Notes: a model not told the origin generated them from the sequence alone. Counted from the stretch's first letter, positions 1 through 13,930 are shown. The stretch: DNA of 64,000 bases from Trichomonas vaginalis G3 (GCF_026262505.1 NC_067208.1:10239962-10303961); one strand, 5' to 3'. A program made the numbers and translations.

Positions 1-597
1 TAGTCTTTCTCTAAGTCAGGGTTGTTTTTCATTTCTTCGGGGGAGTGGTTTCCCAAACCTTTTTGTTTACGGCTATTGTAAATATTTAAAACTTGTCTCA
101 TCTTTGCCATGGAGAAGTGTCTATACTTGTCGTCATATGACATTTCATTTGCTTCACCACCTTGTGGTTGGTTTAAGTCTCTTAACATTTTTATACAACC
201 GTCAATGACACCAGAGCAGAATGGTTTTGGTCGACAATGAAATATTGGTTTACATTTTTTGAACGCAGATAGTTTTTTACATCATCTGATTTGAAAGAAC
301 TTTCATAGTCAGATGTCAGTTTTGTTGGATGGTATTTGTCAACGAATATTGTCAAAGCAGTTTTCACATCTAAAATATTTTTGGACCATAATGGTATGGC
401 TTCACAGTATCTTTGTTTTGACCGACAAATATTAGCCAGTATGGTGGTCCATCTTCTCTATACCTCGGAATGTTTTCCAAGATATCCATAAACCAAGCAT
501 TTGGTGTTGAACTAAAGATTTTTATCATGAGTGCTTTTTTTGTTGCCTTAGAAACATAGGGGCCTTGTTTGGATTCGTCATTTTTACCCCATAAGAA
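1..597 (-). pseudogene. Polinton integrase part (copy A)
   Basis: Minus-strand segment matching the integrase of copy B near 56.9-57.5 kb almost base for base. It belongs to the retroviral-type (rve, DDE) integrases that Polintons carry. It runs off the left edge of the window and is broken. Confidence 0.8.
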
Positions 598-1009
598 ATG
601 GGTTATTTGGCGCATTAGCAGGAGTTGCATCCAGATTTTTGCCCGCAGTTGGAACAATAGCCAGAGGTGTATTTGAGTTGGAAGGAAGATTTTGAGTACA
701 TTAGGTATACTTAAAGAGAAAGCACAACCTATTATACAAACTGTACAGAAAGGTTGGGATGTAGCACGAGATGCAGCAAATCTTATTCCAAATCCTGAAA
801 CAAGAGGAAAAGTTCAAGGATGGATGGACAATGTAGGAAGACAAGCAGGAAACTATTATAACAAAGCAAATGACTACTATAACCAAGCAGGACACTATAT
901 GGACCAAGGTGAAAGATTCTTTAACAGAGGATATAACCATGCACAACAATGGGTAAACAATAACCAACCTCAACCGCCTCAAACGTGGGAATGTAAATTT
1001 TTTTACTGA
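598..1009 (+). pseudogene. Polinton small amphipathic protein part (copy A)
   Basis: Counterpart of the 133-residue protein at 56464-56865 in copy B, lying directly beside the integrase part as it does there. The C-terminal two thirds, rich in N, Y, Q and G, is clearly alike. Function unknown. Broken fossil. Confidence 0.7.
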
Positions 1010-1015
1010 GATGAA

Positions 1016-1168
1016 ATGAACAATACAGCATTGAGACAAATGGGTTCAAGATGGATTTGTCGACTTCCAGCAGTTACACAACGTGTTTGTCAAGTTCTTC
1101 CTATACCTCAGGAAGTTTTAGACCGACTTAAAAAACAACAAAAACCAGTTGAAAACAAACCAAACTAA
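1016..1168 (+). pseudogene. Polinton 51-residue-type small protein (copy A)
   Basis: Counterpart of 56289-56444 in copy B, with the same start context: TTTTTACTGAGATGAAATG lies directly before it. Short, with a basic, Cys-containing N-terminus and a Pro/Gln-rich end. Function unknown; this copy is broken. Confidence 0.6.
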
Positions 1169-1187
1169 AATTTTTTACTGAGATGAA

Positions 1188-1764
1188 ATGACCGAAGAAG
1201 TTGAAACGGTAGATTTGACACCACAAACAAAAAGTTCAGAAACCATTGTCAAAACCTGTCAAAGAACTTACAGATGAAGAGAAAAATTCAATAATAGAAA
1301 GTGCCAGGTCTGGAAATAAAACCCTAACTATAAAGTCACTTTTCATAGAAATGGAACGGCTAGTATCTCAAAAAAGAAACAGACTCTCACAAATAAAATA
1401 TTGAAGTCTGAAGGAGCTTTCGAGACAACAGATGAAAAGTTTACTTCACTGACCATCAGTTCATTATAGAACATCTCATTGACTTAGAGTCGAAATATTC
1501 TAAACTTTACAACAAACACAAAAGTTGAAAGGAAAACAAAAACAAATGGCATATGATATTTATGAAGATGTTGACGACACAACTGTTCCTGCAGGTGAAG
1601 TAAAGTCAGAGGAACCGAAAAGTGACGAAAAACCGATAGAAGAAGAAAAACCAAAAACTGAAGATAAACCAAAACCAAAGTTTAGTTTCCAAACTAAACC
1701 AAGTCAACCTTCATTAGCTGGTAGGGTTGGCGTCAAAGACTTATGGCAGCAGGCGTTATGTTAA
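1188..1764 (+). pseudogene. Polinton acidic/lysine-rich protein part (copy A)
   Basis: Counterpart of 55685-56269 in copy B. The start again follows the TTTTTACTGAGATGAAATG context. It has a highly charged Glu/Lys/Pro-rich C-terminal half. Function unknown; broken. Confidence 0.65.
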
Positions 1765-1798
1765 GTAAAGAAAAAAACATTTTTTTATTTTTATAAAA

Positions 1799-4010
1799 AT
1801 GCCCCCATATATAGAGTAATGAGATGTCTGCTAGAATAAAAGCAGAGTTGCAAAGATATGGTTGGAGAGTTTCGAAGAATTTTAAATATAGGAAGGGAAG
1901 ACCCATAAAAGTCTATGACAAACTGGCTGGTCTTCGCTACGAAATGGATTTGGAAACAGCACGTGCCAATTATCCAAACAGACTAGAGAGGTTAGAAGAA
2001 GAACGTCTTATGGACATGCCTTTCGATGTTAGTGAACCTCAAGTTGAAGGACACGACGGCTTTGCCAGATTCTACTGGAAACATGACGAACCAATTGCAT
2101 CCTTGAGAAGGAAAAAGGTAGTGCAGAGGATGGTCATGCTCCCATGGAAAGAACAAGATATGCATATGAGAAGTATCGTGAAGTTAGAAGTCAAATTACA
2201 TCTGGTCGAACCTTTACAGTAAACTTTGACGAAGAAAGAAACAAAGAAGGCTTCATGGGAGTACTTGCTGCAATTCAAGATGGAAATAAGAAAGGATACA
2301 ATCTCAGATTGACCATAACAGATTGGATGGTCACATTTACTATGCACATGGCAATGTCACAACAGCTGCAATGCTTCTTGACGCTTTCAAGACTACAAAG
2401 AGAGAACAAATGGTTGACTCGACTCAGACATTTTGAATGCAATTGAAGGAATTGCAAGTGTCAAGTTCGAATGGTACCAACCTAACCCTCAAGCAGTCAG
2501 ACAACATGCTGGATACTTCCCCTTCATAAATAAGTCTGACATTGACTTGACAAGGTATGGAATTTACAATTCAATTGAAACAATTGTCAATGAACCTTGT
2601 ATTCTTACATGTCTCAGGAACTCTGGTCTTGTTACAGATGAGAAGATGAAGTATCTTGAGTCATGTGTGAAGACAAGGTACATTCTCAGAGGTCAATTGG
2701 CAAAAATTGCACCGTTGGCAAATGTCAATATCCGAGTCAACATTCCGACTGAGAAAGGTTCTTCACATGACGACTATGTTGTGATGGTTCAATTTACCAT
2801 GGTTGAAGATTGCAATTGTCCACAACCACTTCATGTTGAACGAAAGTCTTACAAACCCATTGTTCGGAAAAGGCAAGTGCAACATTGTCAGAGCTGTAAA
2901 CATTCTTTTCGAGAAAGGTTTGTTGGAACCAATTCCAGATGACAAGCTGACAGAACTTTTGTACCAAAGACGAAACAAACTTTTCACTGTTAGCAAGACC
3001 AAAAGTTGTTCCAGACAAATTCTAGTACAAAAGAAGTACACAATTCCACAAGGAGTTGGATTGTTCGGATACCAACCTGAACCAGAGAACTTCCAATGAG
3101 GTTGCAAGAACTTCAAGATGCTATAAACAAACTTCCATTGAGACATCAATTGACGTCAAATTGTATTGGAGAGCATCTGAGTTAGGTCAGAAGGTTTTAT
3201 ATGAAACAGGTTGCTTCGACGATGTTTATGAGATAACAGGAGAAGTTTCTCAGAAGATAAGAGACTCACTTTGAATTTCCACAAACTGGACCAATTGGTT
3301 GCGACAAGTTCGACTCAAACGAAAAGATTATACTATGTCGACCTTAACGCTGCATACATGAGGTTTGTCCATATATTCCGACTGGAATTCCAAACGAAGA
3401 TGGTGAGTTCCCGGGAAGGAACTATTACAGTTGGAAAAGTCATACAACAACTGTATGATATTAGGAAAGCTTCAAACCCCAAACTTGCAATGACACTCAA
3501 ATTGCTTATGAATTCGACATGGGGATATTCCATTAAAAAACCTTAAAAAAACCTCACGAGATGAAAAAAGAAAGGTTAAACTTTATTGGAAGGGGAAAAG
3601 TGGGTCGGGAAAAAAAAGAAGAAGAAAAAAACAAATTGATCTGGGAAAAAAAAAAAAAGGTTTTCTCCTTTTGTTTTGAAGTACGAATTCACTCAAGTCA
3701 AAGTGGCTTAGTAACCACATTAAAACCTATTGTCGAACATTGGTCTTACCCTCAGTTCGCAAAGGCAGTCCTTGACAACTACAACAAATTCTTCTCCGAA
3801 GTCAAATCCAATGAAGGTTTACTATGAGAACATTGATGCACTCATGACGAACGAAGAAGGATACAACAAACTCATTGAAATGGGAATGGTCGGTGAAAAG
3901 ATGGGTCAATTCAAATTGGACAAAATTTTCACCGAAGTTCATGTCCTCTCCAAGCGTAAGTACTGGGGCATACTGAAGACGGCACAGAAATAAAACATTG
4001 CATGAAATAA
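1799..4010 (+). pseudogene. Polinton family-B DNA polymerase part (copy A)
   Basis: Matches the polymerase of copy B (53502-55655) over its whole length, including the start context TTTTTATAAAAATGCCCCC and the C-terminal end. It is the replicative, probably protein-primed, polymerase of the element. This copy is broken many times. Confidence 0.85.
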
Positions 4011-4476
4011 AAAATTTTTATTCGAATTTGAATTAAAATGTGGAATTCTTGGGAACGGGAAAGCTTATTTACTTGAGGAACAGGTAAAGGTGGTGGAGGT
4101 GGAGGTGGTGGCAACCAGTCCATTTTATATTCCTTCCTACTAATTTCCGTTAATTTCATGGTCGCCCTCGGAGTCTTTGAATCGGACAGGTCGAGTACAC
4201 CATTCTTGGTCTCAAACTCATATATAACCTGTTGTCTGTATTTTCATCGACTTATGGCACGAGACACAACATTGACCAAACGGACAAAAAAAGTGTCATT
4301 TCGGATGGTCACGCAGCCAATCGCATTCGAGCACTTCGAAAAGCCTTACGTTCCAAGGGAGAGGTGTCTGGTGCAAGGCAGAGGTCATGAAACTTACGAG
4401 CAGTACATCCTCAATGCCTGGGAGGACAAATCGTCCTTGGATTGGCAATTCTACCAACTCCTCTGGGACGACCTCC

Positions 4477-4980
4477 TTACGCAACTGGGATAACGAAAGA
4501 GCCCAATTCAAAGGTTAGGGAACTAATTTTGCAAATTACCCTTAATTTAACATACTTATCCAAATAAACACCTAAATTTACTTGGGGTTTCCCCCTAAAA
4601 TAAATTTTTTTACTCTTTAGAACCACTTCGAGGTTCTCCTTACGGTTGTTGAGCTTGTCACCGATCAAATGTGTCTGACCTTCGTCTCTTGCCTGGATTT
4701 TGGAACCCATTGAAATTGCGACAAAGCTTGCCCATGGAGATTGAACGCGATTCCGAAGGTTAAGGTTCAAGTGTCCAAGTTGTTTGAGGACTGGGGTAAG
4801 AACCTTGCCGGTCTTCCCTGTTGCGGATTTGGTTGGGTAGGGTTGGGAAATTTCGTAACCGTCATCGGCAACAAGGGTTGCCCAAACTTCCTCTTCTTCG
4901 GTGTTTCTCTTCTTTCTTCTTCCTCTTCTTCCTCTTCTTCCTCTTCTTTTGATAAATAACCTTCGCAATTCTGTGTTCAC
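4477..4980 (-). pseudogene. NUMOD4/HNH-like endonuclease part (copy A)
   Basis: Minus-strand segment with a very basic, low-complexity Arg/Gly start. It is followed by a stretch resembling a NUMOD4 module (W..L....GYEIS) and an HNH_3-like stretch ending KLNNRKENLEVV, the usual 'N-N-R-x-E-N-L' signature. It sits just beyond the polymerase, where copy B also has an HNH gene, but the two are not close in sequence. Part of the broken element. Confidence 0.45.
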
Positions 4981-4989
4981 GAAGTACGG

Positions 4990-6290
4990 TGTGGCATGTT
5001 CTGTCCTTTCGAGTACCTTCCAGATGCGTCTATCTCTTCGAATAAACGGTAGATGGAGTCTGCAAGGGTCTCCGGTTTTCTCTCTCGTAAAATTGACGCA
5101 AGGTTATCCGTAGAATCGTTCAAGGCATTTTTCTCATTTGGAAGCTTGGTTCACTTGAGGAATCGTCTTTAAGTTCCTTCATCTCTTGTTCATAAGACTA
5201 CTTTTGGAGCAAGTCTTAATGGTGAATTTTGTCAGATTGAGCTTTCAATTGGGCAATTTGAATAAATGAATTGGTCGCGCTTGTCTGGCAACCTTGAAAG
5301 GACATCTGCCATTGGTGTTCGGCTTCGGTGCTTGTTCGGACATCGAAAAATGAAGTGGTTTGAGAATGACGGTTTTACTTCAAAAAAGCTTGTTATGACA
5401 GTTATGTCATACAACAAGTTTAAAAAATAATATCTTGTTCTTCTTCTGAACGTTTGTTGTTCTTTCCGATAAAAGTTTCGAACATGAAACCAAAAAACGT
5501 TTTTTGAGATTGCGGAAGAAGTTCAGCAAACGCTTTCAGATTCTGGATAATGTTGGCAGCAGTTCGAAACATCTGAGCTGACTTCGGACAAAATTGGGAC
5601 AATGTCAACAAATTCATCTTTGGTCGGGACTGCTTGAAGGGTAAGTCCCTTACATGTAAGTAGCTCTGGAAAGTCTTTCTCATTTCTGCTTAACTTTTGG
5701 AAGTATAGCTTTCTTAGTTTGAAGTTTAATTTTAATTGTCTTATTCCACTCTGACATCTAAACGGTAACTATCCATGAGGTCAAGAAGTAGCTTTTGGGT
5801 AGCTTTAAGTGAGCTATTTGTTCCATATTGACTTTCTGCAATTTTGGTTGCAATTGTGGTTATGAGCTCCTTCAAGTTCGCCGTCTATGTCGTTCTCAAA
5901 CGCCTTTCAACCATGGCTTTTTGAAAACTCTTCATTTCGACGTCCATTTGAGATTGGTGTGGGACGAATTTTAACTTGCCTTCATTCAAAAAATGAAAAA
6001 AAATGTTTTTACTCAAAACGTTTAGGTTGACTGAACTGGTTGGATTGTCGCCTCCCACAGGTTATGTAGACGGCTGACCCGAGAAGTGAAGGAGAGAACT
6101 ATTTGCAATTTACATATGGGGTAGGGGGTTCTCCTTGTTTGGTATTTTTATCCAAGACGTTTGTTTAGGAACTAACAAGAGTTTCTCTTTTGGCGTCCTT
6201 TATGTTTCGTCGCAAAGGAGAGTTTTTCTGGTATTTTGAATTGGAATTCCAGAATCGGTCTCGAGATTCAGGCCAGCCCTTCCAGAAATA
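4990..6290. other. Unassigned stretch of Polinton copy A
   Basis: No gene recognised. Short open stretches occur on the minus strand around 5232-5683, and the DNA is less AT-rich than the flanking host sequence. Copy B has nothing similar at the equivalent place: it carries the KilA-N and endonuclease cassette of 47.5-53.4 kb there. This is probably a different cassette of the same element type, decayed beyond recognition. A short proline run is encoded on the minus strand near 4080-4130, just left of the HNH-like part. Confidence 0.4.
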
Positions 6291-6404
6291 GCGGTGAACT
6301 TTGACCTGGGCTTCATACCCTGCGCAAGTACTCTTAAACAACTTCATTTATCATCTAATAAGGTAAATTGCCTTCGTCAAATCCTTCTGGTATTCCGAGT
6401 CCTT

Positions 6405-6670
6405 CCATCGACAGGGAAAATATTTTTCCCGACAACTTTGAAAAAATTTTCCGTGACAAAGGGAAAAAATTTTCCCGGACGACAGGAAGAACTCTTTCCA
6501 GTTTGTCCGTCCGTAAACCATTTTCAATTTTTCGAAAATTTGAGAACTTTATTGGTCGAAACTTCAGAAAAAGTTTTTCCTTTCCGACAGAAAAAGTTTT
6601 TTCTTCCGACAGAAAAAGTTTTTTCTCCGACAGAAAAAGTTTTTTCTTCCGACAGAAAAATATTTTCCAT
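6405..6670. repeat. 22-bp hairpin-like repeat block (copy A)
   Basis: Tandem units of the type TTTTTCTTCCGACAGAAAAA are clear at 6575-6660, with looser units before them. Each has short inverted GGAAA/TTTCC-type arms. They surround a stretch (about 6500-6560) also present in the equivalent block of copy B at 46.9-47.4 kb. Confidence 0.75.
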
Positions 6671-7240
6671 CCACAAGAACACAAACGAAATGTCCGACGT
6701 CCACCAACCGAGTGCCATTCCCAAACCAGAGGACCTAAAGCACCAGCCCTGCACCTCAGTTCCAGCAAGTCTCCGATTTACTACCCAATTTCACCTCAAG
6801 GTACTACCCACCACAAGGCTTCCCGAACTACCTCCTCAGCCTATGCCTTACTTCCCCAACCCTTGGATTGTTCCCAGCAAGCTCCACACCCAGCAATTCC
6901 AATTCCAATTCTCAATCGAAGAGAGAGACCAAGACTTTCGAAGAAGGTCTGAACCGCTTACGCAAAGAGTATGCTACAGCTCAATGGAAGACGACAGCGC
7001 TTCAGTCTCTTCCCTCAAATCGACCGATTCTACTCGTACCACAGATTCGGTTCGGGTGACCGTGGAAGACTACCTCAAGCAGTCTAGAGACTTTCATCAC
7101 TACAATCATTTTACATTTTGGAGCTTCTCAAGAACATGCGCAATTACGACAGGTCAGACCACCAGCTCGGAGACCGCAAAACAGACGTACTCGCAAGAGA
7201 GCCGTCCAGCTCGTTCAAAACAAAGACTGAGATAGTGCGA
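6670..7240 (+). pseudogene. Low-complexity protein part of Polinton copy A
   Basis: Directly beyond the 22-bp repeats lies a stretch beginning MSDVHQPSAIPKPE in one frame, clearly the counterpart of MSDVPPTESIPKPE on the minus strand of copy B near 46.85-46.92 kb. It is Pro/Gln/Ser-rich with no recognised domain. Broken; function unknown. Confidence 0.5.
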
Positions 7241-7302
7241 CTTCATTCTTTGCAGCTTGCCCAACAAGTAAAAAAAACTTAAACAATTTACGAATCTCTC
7301 TT

Positions 7303-7402
7303 NNNNNNNNNNNNNNNNNNNNNNNNNNNNNNNNNNNNNNNNNNNNNNNNNNNNNNNNNNNNNNNNNNNNNNNNNNNNNNNNNNNNNNNNNNNNNNNNNN
7401 NN
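7303..7402. other. Assembly gap of exactly 100 N
   Basis: One hundred consecutive N, the usual placeholder for a scaffold gap of unknown length. It separates the Polinton sequence from the satellite, so their adjacency and the array's left end are not established. Confidence 0.99.
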
Positions 7403-10400
7403 TCTATTCGATTTTCGCTCAGTATCCTCGCGAATTCAGAACTGTGGTTTGCGAGAATTTGAACGAATCGGCACAATGCACTTGCAATGTATCCGGGGTA
7501 TGATAGAACAGAACACAATTGTGCTGCATTGCTCTATCATTTCGCTCATATCCTCGCAATCAGAATGTGTTGCGAGAATTTGAACGAATCCGGGCACAAT
7601 GCACTTGCAATGTATCCTGTATGACTGTGTCCTGATCACCACGATCAGACAATGCAGGTCTTGTCGCGTCGAATTCTCGCCAATCAGAATGTGTTTGCGA
7701 GAATTTGAACGAATCCGGGCACAATGCACTTGCCAAGGTATCCTGTGGATGACTGTGCCTGATCACACGATCAGACAATGCGAGTCTGTCGTCGAATTCT
7801 CGAATCAGAATTTTTGCGAGAATTTGAACGAATCCGGTGCACCAATGCACTTGCAATGTATCCGGGGTATGATAGAACCAGACACAATTGTCTGCATTGC
7901 TCTATCATTTCGCTCATATCCTCGCAAATCAGAAATGTGGTGGTTTGCGAGAAATTTGAACGAATCCGGCACAATGCACTTGCAATGTATCCTGTATGAC
8001 TGTGTCCTGATCACACGATCAGACAATGCAGTCTTTGTCGTCGAATTCTCGGCAATCAGAATGTGTTTGCGAGAATTTGAACGAATCCGGGCACAATGCA
8101 CTTGCAATGTATCCTGTATGACTGTGTCCTGATCACACGATCAGACCAATCAGTCTTGTCGGTCGAATTCTTCGCAATCAGAATGTGTTTGCGAGAATTT
8201 GAACGAATCCGGGGCACAATGCACTTGCAATGTATCCGGGTATGATAGAACCAGACACAATTGTCTGCATTGCTCTATCATTTCGCTCATATCCTCGCAT
8301 CAGAATGTGTTTCGAGAATTTGAACGAATCCGGGCACAATGCACTTGCAATGTACTCTGTATGACTCGTGTCCTTGATCACACGATCAGACAATGCAGTC
8401 TTGTCGGTCGAATTCTCGCAATCAGAATGTGTTTGCGAGAATTTGAACGAATCCGGCACAATGCACTTGCAATGTTTCCTGTATGACTGTGTCCTGATCA
8501 CACGATCAGACAATGCAGTCTTGTCGGTCGAATTTTCTCGCAATCAGAATGTGTTGGCGAGAATTTGAACGAATCCGGGCACAATGCACTTGCAATGTAT
8601 CCGGGGGTATGATAGACCAGACACAATTGCGCATTGCATCATTTCGTCATATCTCGCAATCAGAATGTGTTTGCGAGAATTTGAACGAATCCGGGACAAT
8701 GCACTTGCAAGTATCCTGTATGACTGTGTTCCTGATCACGATCAGACATGCAGTCTGTCGGTCGAATTCCGCAATCAGAATGTGTTTGCGAGAATTGAAC
8801 GAATCCGGGCACAATGCACTTGCAATGTATCCTGTATGACTGTGTCCTGATCACACGATCAGACAAGCAGTCTTGTCGGTCGAATTCTCGCAATCAGAAT
8901 GTGTTTGCGCAGAATTTTGAACGAATCCGGGCACAATGCACTTGCAATGTATCCGGGTATGATGAACCAGATCACAATTGTCTGCATTGCTGCTATCATT
9001 TCGCTCGAATATCCTCGCAATCAGAATGTGTTTGCGAGAATTTGAACGAATCCGGGCACAATGCACTTGCAATGTATCCGTGTGATAGTGTCCTGAGCAC
9101 ACATTGTCAGACCATCATCTTTCGGTCAATTACTCGCAATCAGAATGTGTTTGCGAGAATTTGAACGAATCCGGGGCACAATGCACTTGCAATGTATCCT
9201 GTATGACTGTGTCCTGATCACACGATCAGACAATGCAGTCTTGTCGGTCGAATTCTCGCAATCAGAATGTGTTTGCGAGAATTTTGAACGAATCCGGGCA
9301 CAATGCACTTGCAATGTATCCTGTATGACTTGTGTCCTGATCACACGATCAGACAATGCAGTCTTGTCGGTCGAATTCTCGCAATCAGAATGTGTTTGCG
9401 AGAATTTGAACGAATCCGGGCACAATGCACTTGCAATGTATCCGGGGTAGATAGAACCAGACACAATTGTCTGCATGCTCTATCATTTCGCTCATATCCT
9501 CGCAATCAGAATGTGTGTTGCGAGAATTTGAACGAATCCGGGCACAATGCACTTGCAATGTATCCTGTATGACTGTGTCCTGATCACACGATAGACAATG
9601 CAGTCTTGTCGGTCGAATTCTCGCAATCAGAATGTGTTTGCGAGAATTTGAACGAATCCGGGCACAATGCACTTGCAATGTATCCTGTATGACTGTGTCC
9701 TGATCACACGATCAGACAATGCAGTCTTGTCGTCGAATTCTCGCAATCAGAATGTGTTTGCGAGAATTTGAACGAATCCGGGCACAATGCACTTGCAATG
9801 TATCCTGTATGGTGTGTCCTGATCACACGATCAGACAATGCAGTCTTCGGTCGAATTCTCGCAATCAGAATGTGTTTGCGAGAATTTGAACGAATCCGGG
9901 CACAATTGCACTTGCAATGTATCCGGGGTATGATGAGAACCTAGACACAATGTCTGCATGCTCTATCATTTCTCTCATATCCTCGCAATCAGAATGTGTT
10001 TGCGAGAATTGAACGAATCCGGGCCAATGCACTTGCAATGTATCCTGTATGACTGTGTCCTAATCACACGATCAGACAATGCAGTCTTGTCGGTCGAATT
10101 CTCGCAATCAGAAGTGTGTTTGCGAGAATTTGAACGAATCCGGGCACAATGCACTTGCAATGTATCCGGTATGAGTGTCCTGATCAACACATTCAGACAA
10201 TGGCATCTTTCGTCATATCCTCGCAATCAGAATGTGTTTGCGAGAATTTGAACGAATCCGGGCACAATGCACTTGCAATGTATCCTGGTATGACTGTGTC
10301 CTGATCACACGATCAGACAATGCAGTCTTGTCGGTCGAATTCTCGCAATCAGAATGTTTGCGAGAATTTGAACGAATCGGGCACAATGCACTTGCAATGT

Positions 10401-13400
10401 ATCCGGGTATGATAGACCTGACACAATTGTCTGCATGCTCTAGTCATTGTCGCTCATATTCTCGCAATCAGAATGTGTTTGCGAGAATTTGAACGAATCC
10501 GGGCACAATGCACTTGCAAGATCCTGTATGGGACTGTGTCCTGATCACACGATCAGACAATGCAGTCTTGTCGGTCGAATTCTCGCAATCAGAATGTGTT
10601 TGCGAGAATTTGAACGAATCCGGGCACAATGCACTTGCAATGTATCCGGGGTATGATAGAACCAGACACAATTGTCTGCATTGCTCTATCATTTCGGCTT
10701 CATATCCTCGCAATCAGAATATGTGTTTGCGAGAATTTGAACGAATCCGGGCACAATGCACTTGCAATGTATCCTGTATGACTGTGTCCTGATCACACGA
10801 TCAGACAATGCAGTCTTGTCGGTCGAATTCTCGCAATCAGAATGTGTTGTGCGAGAATTTGAACGAATCCGGGCACAATGCACTTGCAATGTATCCGGGG
10901 TATGATAGAACCAGACACAATTGTCTGCATTGCTCTATCATTTCGCTCATATCCTCGCAATCAGAATGTGTTTGCGAGAATTTGAACGAATCCGGCACAA
11001 TGCACTTGCAATGTATCCGTATGACTGTGTCCTGATCACACGATCAGACAATGCAGTCTTGTCGGTCGATTCTCGCAATCAGAATGTGTTTGCGAGAATT
11101 TGAACGAATCCGGGCACAATGCACTTGCAATGTATCCTGTATGACTGTGTCCTGATCACACGATCAGACAATGCAGTCATTGTCGGTCAGAATTCTCGCA
11201 ACAGAATGTGTTTGCGAGAATTTGAACGAATCCGGGCACAATGCACTTGCAATGTATCCTGTATGACTGTGTCCTGATCACACGATCAGACAATGCAGTC
11301 TTGTCGGTCGAATTCTCGCAATCAGAATTGGTTTGCGAGAATTTGAACGAATCGCGGCCAATGCACTTGCAATGTATCCGGGGTATGATAGAACCAGACA
11401 CAATTGTTCTGCATTGCTCTATCATTCGCTCATATCCTCGCAATCAGAATGTGTTTGCGAGAATTTGAACGAATCCGGGCACAATGCACTTGCAATGTAT
11501 CCTGTATGACTGTGTTCTGATCACACGATCAGAACAATGCAGTCTTGTCGGGTCGAATTCTTCGCAATCAGAATGTGTTTGCGAGAATTTGAACGAATCC
11601 GGGCACAATGCACTTGCAATGTATCCGGGTATGATGAACCAGAACACAATTGTCTGCATTGCTCTATCATTTCGCTCATATCCTCGCAATCAGAATGTGT
11701 TTGCGAGAATTTGAACGAATCCGGGCACAATGCACTTGCAATGTATCCTGTATGACTGTGTCCTGATCACACGAATCAGACAATGCAGTCTTGTCGGTCG
11801 AATTCGCGCAATCAGAATGTGTTTGCGAGAATTTGAACGAATCCGGGCACAATGCACTTGCAATGTATCCGTATGACTGTGTCTGATACACACAGACGAC
11901 AAATGCAGTCATTGTCGCTCGTAATTCTCGCAATCAGAATGTGTTTGCGAGAATTTGAACGAATCCGGGCACAATGCACTTGCAATGTATCCTGTATGAC
12001 TGTGTCCTGATCACCACGATCAGACAATAGCAGTTTGTCGGTCGAATTCTCGCAAATCAGAAATGTGTTTGCGAGAATTTGAACGAATCCGGGCACAATG
12101 CACTTGCAATGTATCCGGGTATGATGGCACAGACAACACGACAGACACAATGTCTGCATTGCTCTATCATTTCCGGCTCATATCCTCCGCAATCAGAATG
12201 TGTTTGCGAGAATTTGAACGAATCCGGCACAATGCACTTGCAATGTATCCGGGGTATGATAGACCAGACACAATGTCTGCATTGCATCATTTCGTCATAT
12301 CTCGCAATCAGAATGTGTTTGCGAGAATTTGAACGAATCCCCACAATATCACTTGCAATGTATCCTGTATGACTGTGTCCTGATCCACGATCAGACATGA
12401 GTCTTGTCGTCGAATCTCGCAATCAGAATGTGTTTGCGGGAATTTAGACGAATCCGGCACAATGCACTTGCAATGTATCCGTATGACGTGCCTGATCACA
12501 CGATTCGACAATCCAGTCTTCATTCGATATCTCTCGCAATCAGAATGTGTTTGCGAGAATTTGAACGAATCCGGCACAATGCACTTGCAATGTATCCGGG
12601 GTATGATAGAACCAGACACAATATGTCTGCATTGCTCTATCATTTCGTCATATCTCGCAATCAGAATGTGTTTGCGAGAATTTGAACGAATCGCGGCACA
12701 ATGCACTTGCAATGTATCCGGGGTATTGATAGAACCTGACACAATTGTCTGACATGCCTCTATCTTTCGCTCATTCTCGCAATCAGAATTGTTTTAACGA
12801 GGAATTTTGAACGAATCCGGGCACAATGCACTTGCAATGTATCCTGTATGACTGTGTCCTGATCACACGATCAGAAATGCAGTCTTGTCGGTCGAATATC
12901 TCGCAATCAGAATGTGTTTGCGAGAATTTGAACGAATCCGGGCACAATGCACTTGCAAGTGTATCCGGGGTATGATAGAACCAGACACAATTGTCTGCAT
13001 TGCTCTATCATTTGCTCATATCCTCGAATCAGTTGTGTTGGTGGTTTGCGAGAATTGCGGACATGCACTTGCAATGTATCCTGTATGAACTGTGTCCTGA
13101 TCACACGATCAGGACCAATGCAGTTTGTCGCTCTATATCTCGCAATCAGAATGTGTTTGCGAGAATTGAACGAATCCGGGCACAATGCACTTGCAATGTA
13201 TCCTGTATGACTGTGTCTGATCACACGATCAGACAATGCAGTCTTGTCGGTCGAATTCTCGCAATCAGAATGTGTTTGCGAGAATTTGAACGAATCCGGG
13301 CACAATGCACTTGCAATGTATCCGGGGTATGATAGAACCAGACACAATTTCTGCATTGCTCTATCATTTCGCTCATATCCTCGCAATCAGGGAATGTGTT

Positions 13401-13930
13401 TGCGAGAATTTGAACGAATCCGGGCACAATGCACTTCCAATGTATCCTGTATGACTGTGTCCTGATCACACGATCCGACCATGCAGTCTTTGTCGGTCGA
13501 ATTCTCGCAATCAGAATGTGTTTGCGAGGAATTTTGAACGAATTCCGCACAATGCAACTTGCAATGTATCCTGTATGAACTGTGTCCTGATCACACGATC
13601 AGACCAATGCAGTCTTGTCGGTCGAATTCTGCGAATCAGAAATGTGAATAATTGCAGAGAATTTATCCGGGCACAATGCACTTGCAATGTATCCGGGGTA
13701 TGATAGAACCAGACACATTGTCTGCATGCTCTATCTTTCGCTCATATCTCGCAATCAGAATGTGTTTGCGAGAATTTGAACGAATCCGGGCACAATGCAC
13801 TTGCAATGTATCCGGGGTATGATAGAACCAGACACAATTGTCTGCATTGCCTATCATTTCGCTCATATTCTCGCAATCAGAATGTGTTTGCGAGAATTTG
13901 AACGAATCCGGGCACAATGCACTTGCAATG
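7403..13930. repeat. Satellite array, ragged left block
   Basis: Tandem A (121 bp) and B (123 bp) monomers. Almost every unit carries small insertions or deletions: lost or doubled bases in short runs, and units such as 13020-13070 with larger disturbance. The constant half (CTCGCAATCAGAATGTGTTT and the 46 bp after it) is preserved better than the variable half. Either this is the diverged edge of the array or an unpolished long-read consensus next to the gap. No gene is supported. Confidence 0.95.

Larger units (their letters stand above)
1..7302. mobile_element. Polinton (Maverick) copy A, incomplete and broken
   Basis: Fossil Polinton. From left to right it holds an integrase part on the minus strand, then on the plus strand an amphipathic small protein, a 51-residue-type protein, an acidic protein and a family-B DNA polymerase, then an HNH-like part on the minus strand and a 22-bp repeat block. 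The first 4 kb follow, in reverse order, the block at 53.5-57.5 kb of copy B with very high nucleotide similarity, so the two copies are closely related and probably young. It is heavily broken, with well over a dozen breaks; part of this could be poor consensus beside the scaffold gap. The left end lies outside the window, the right end is lost in the gap, and no terminal repeat is visible. Confidence 0.9.
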
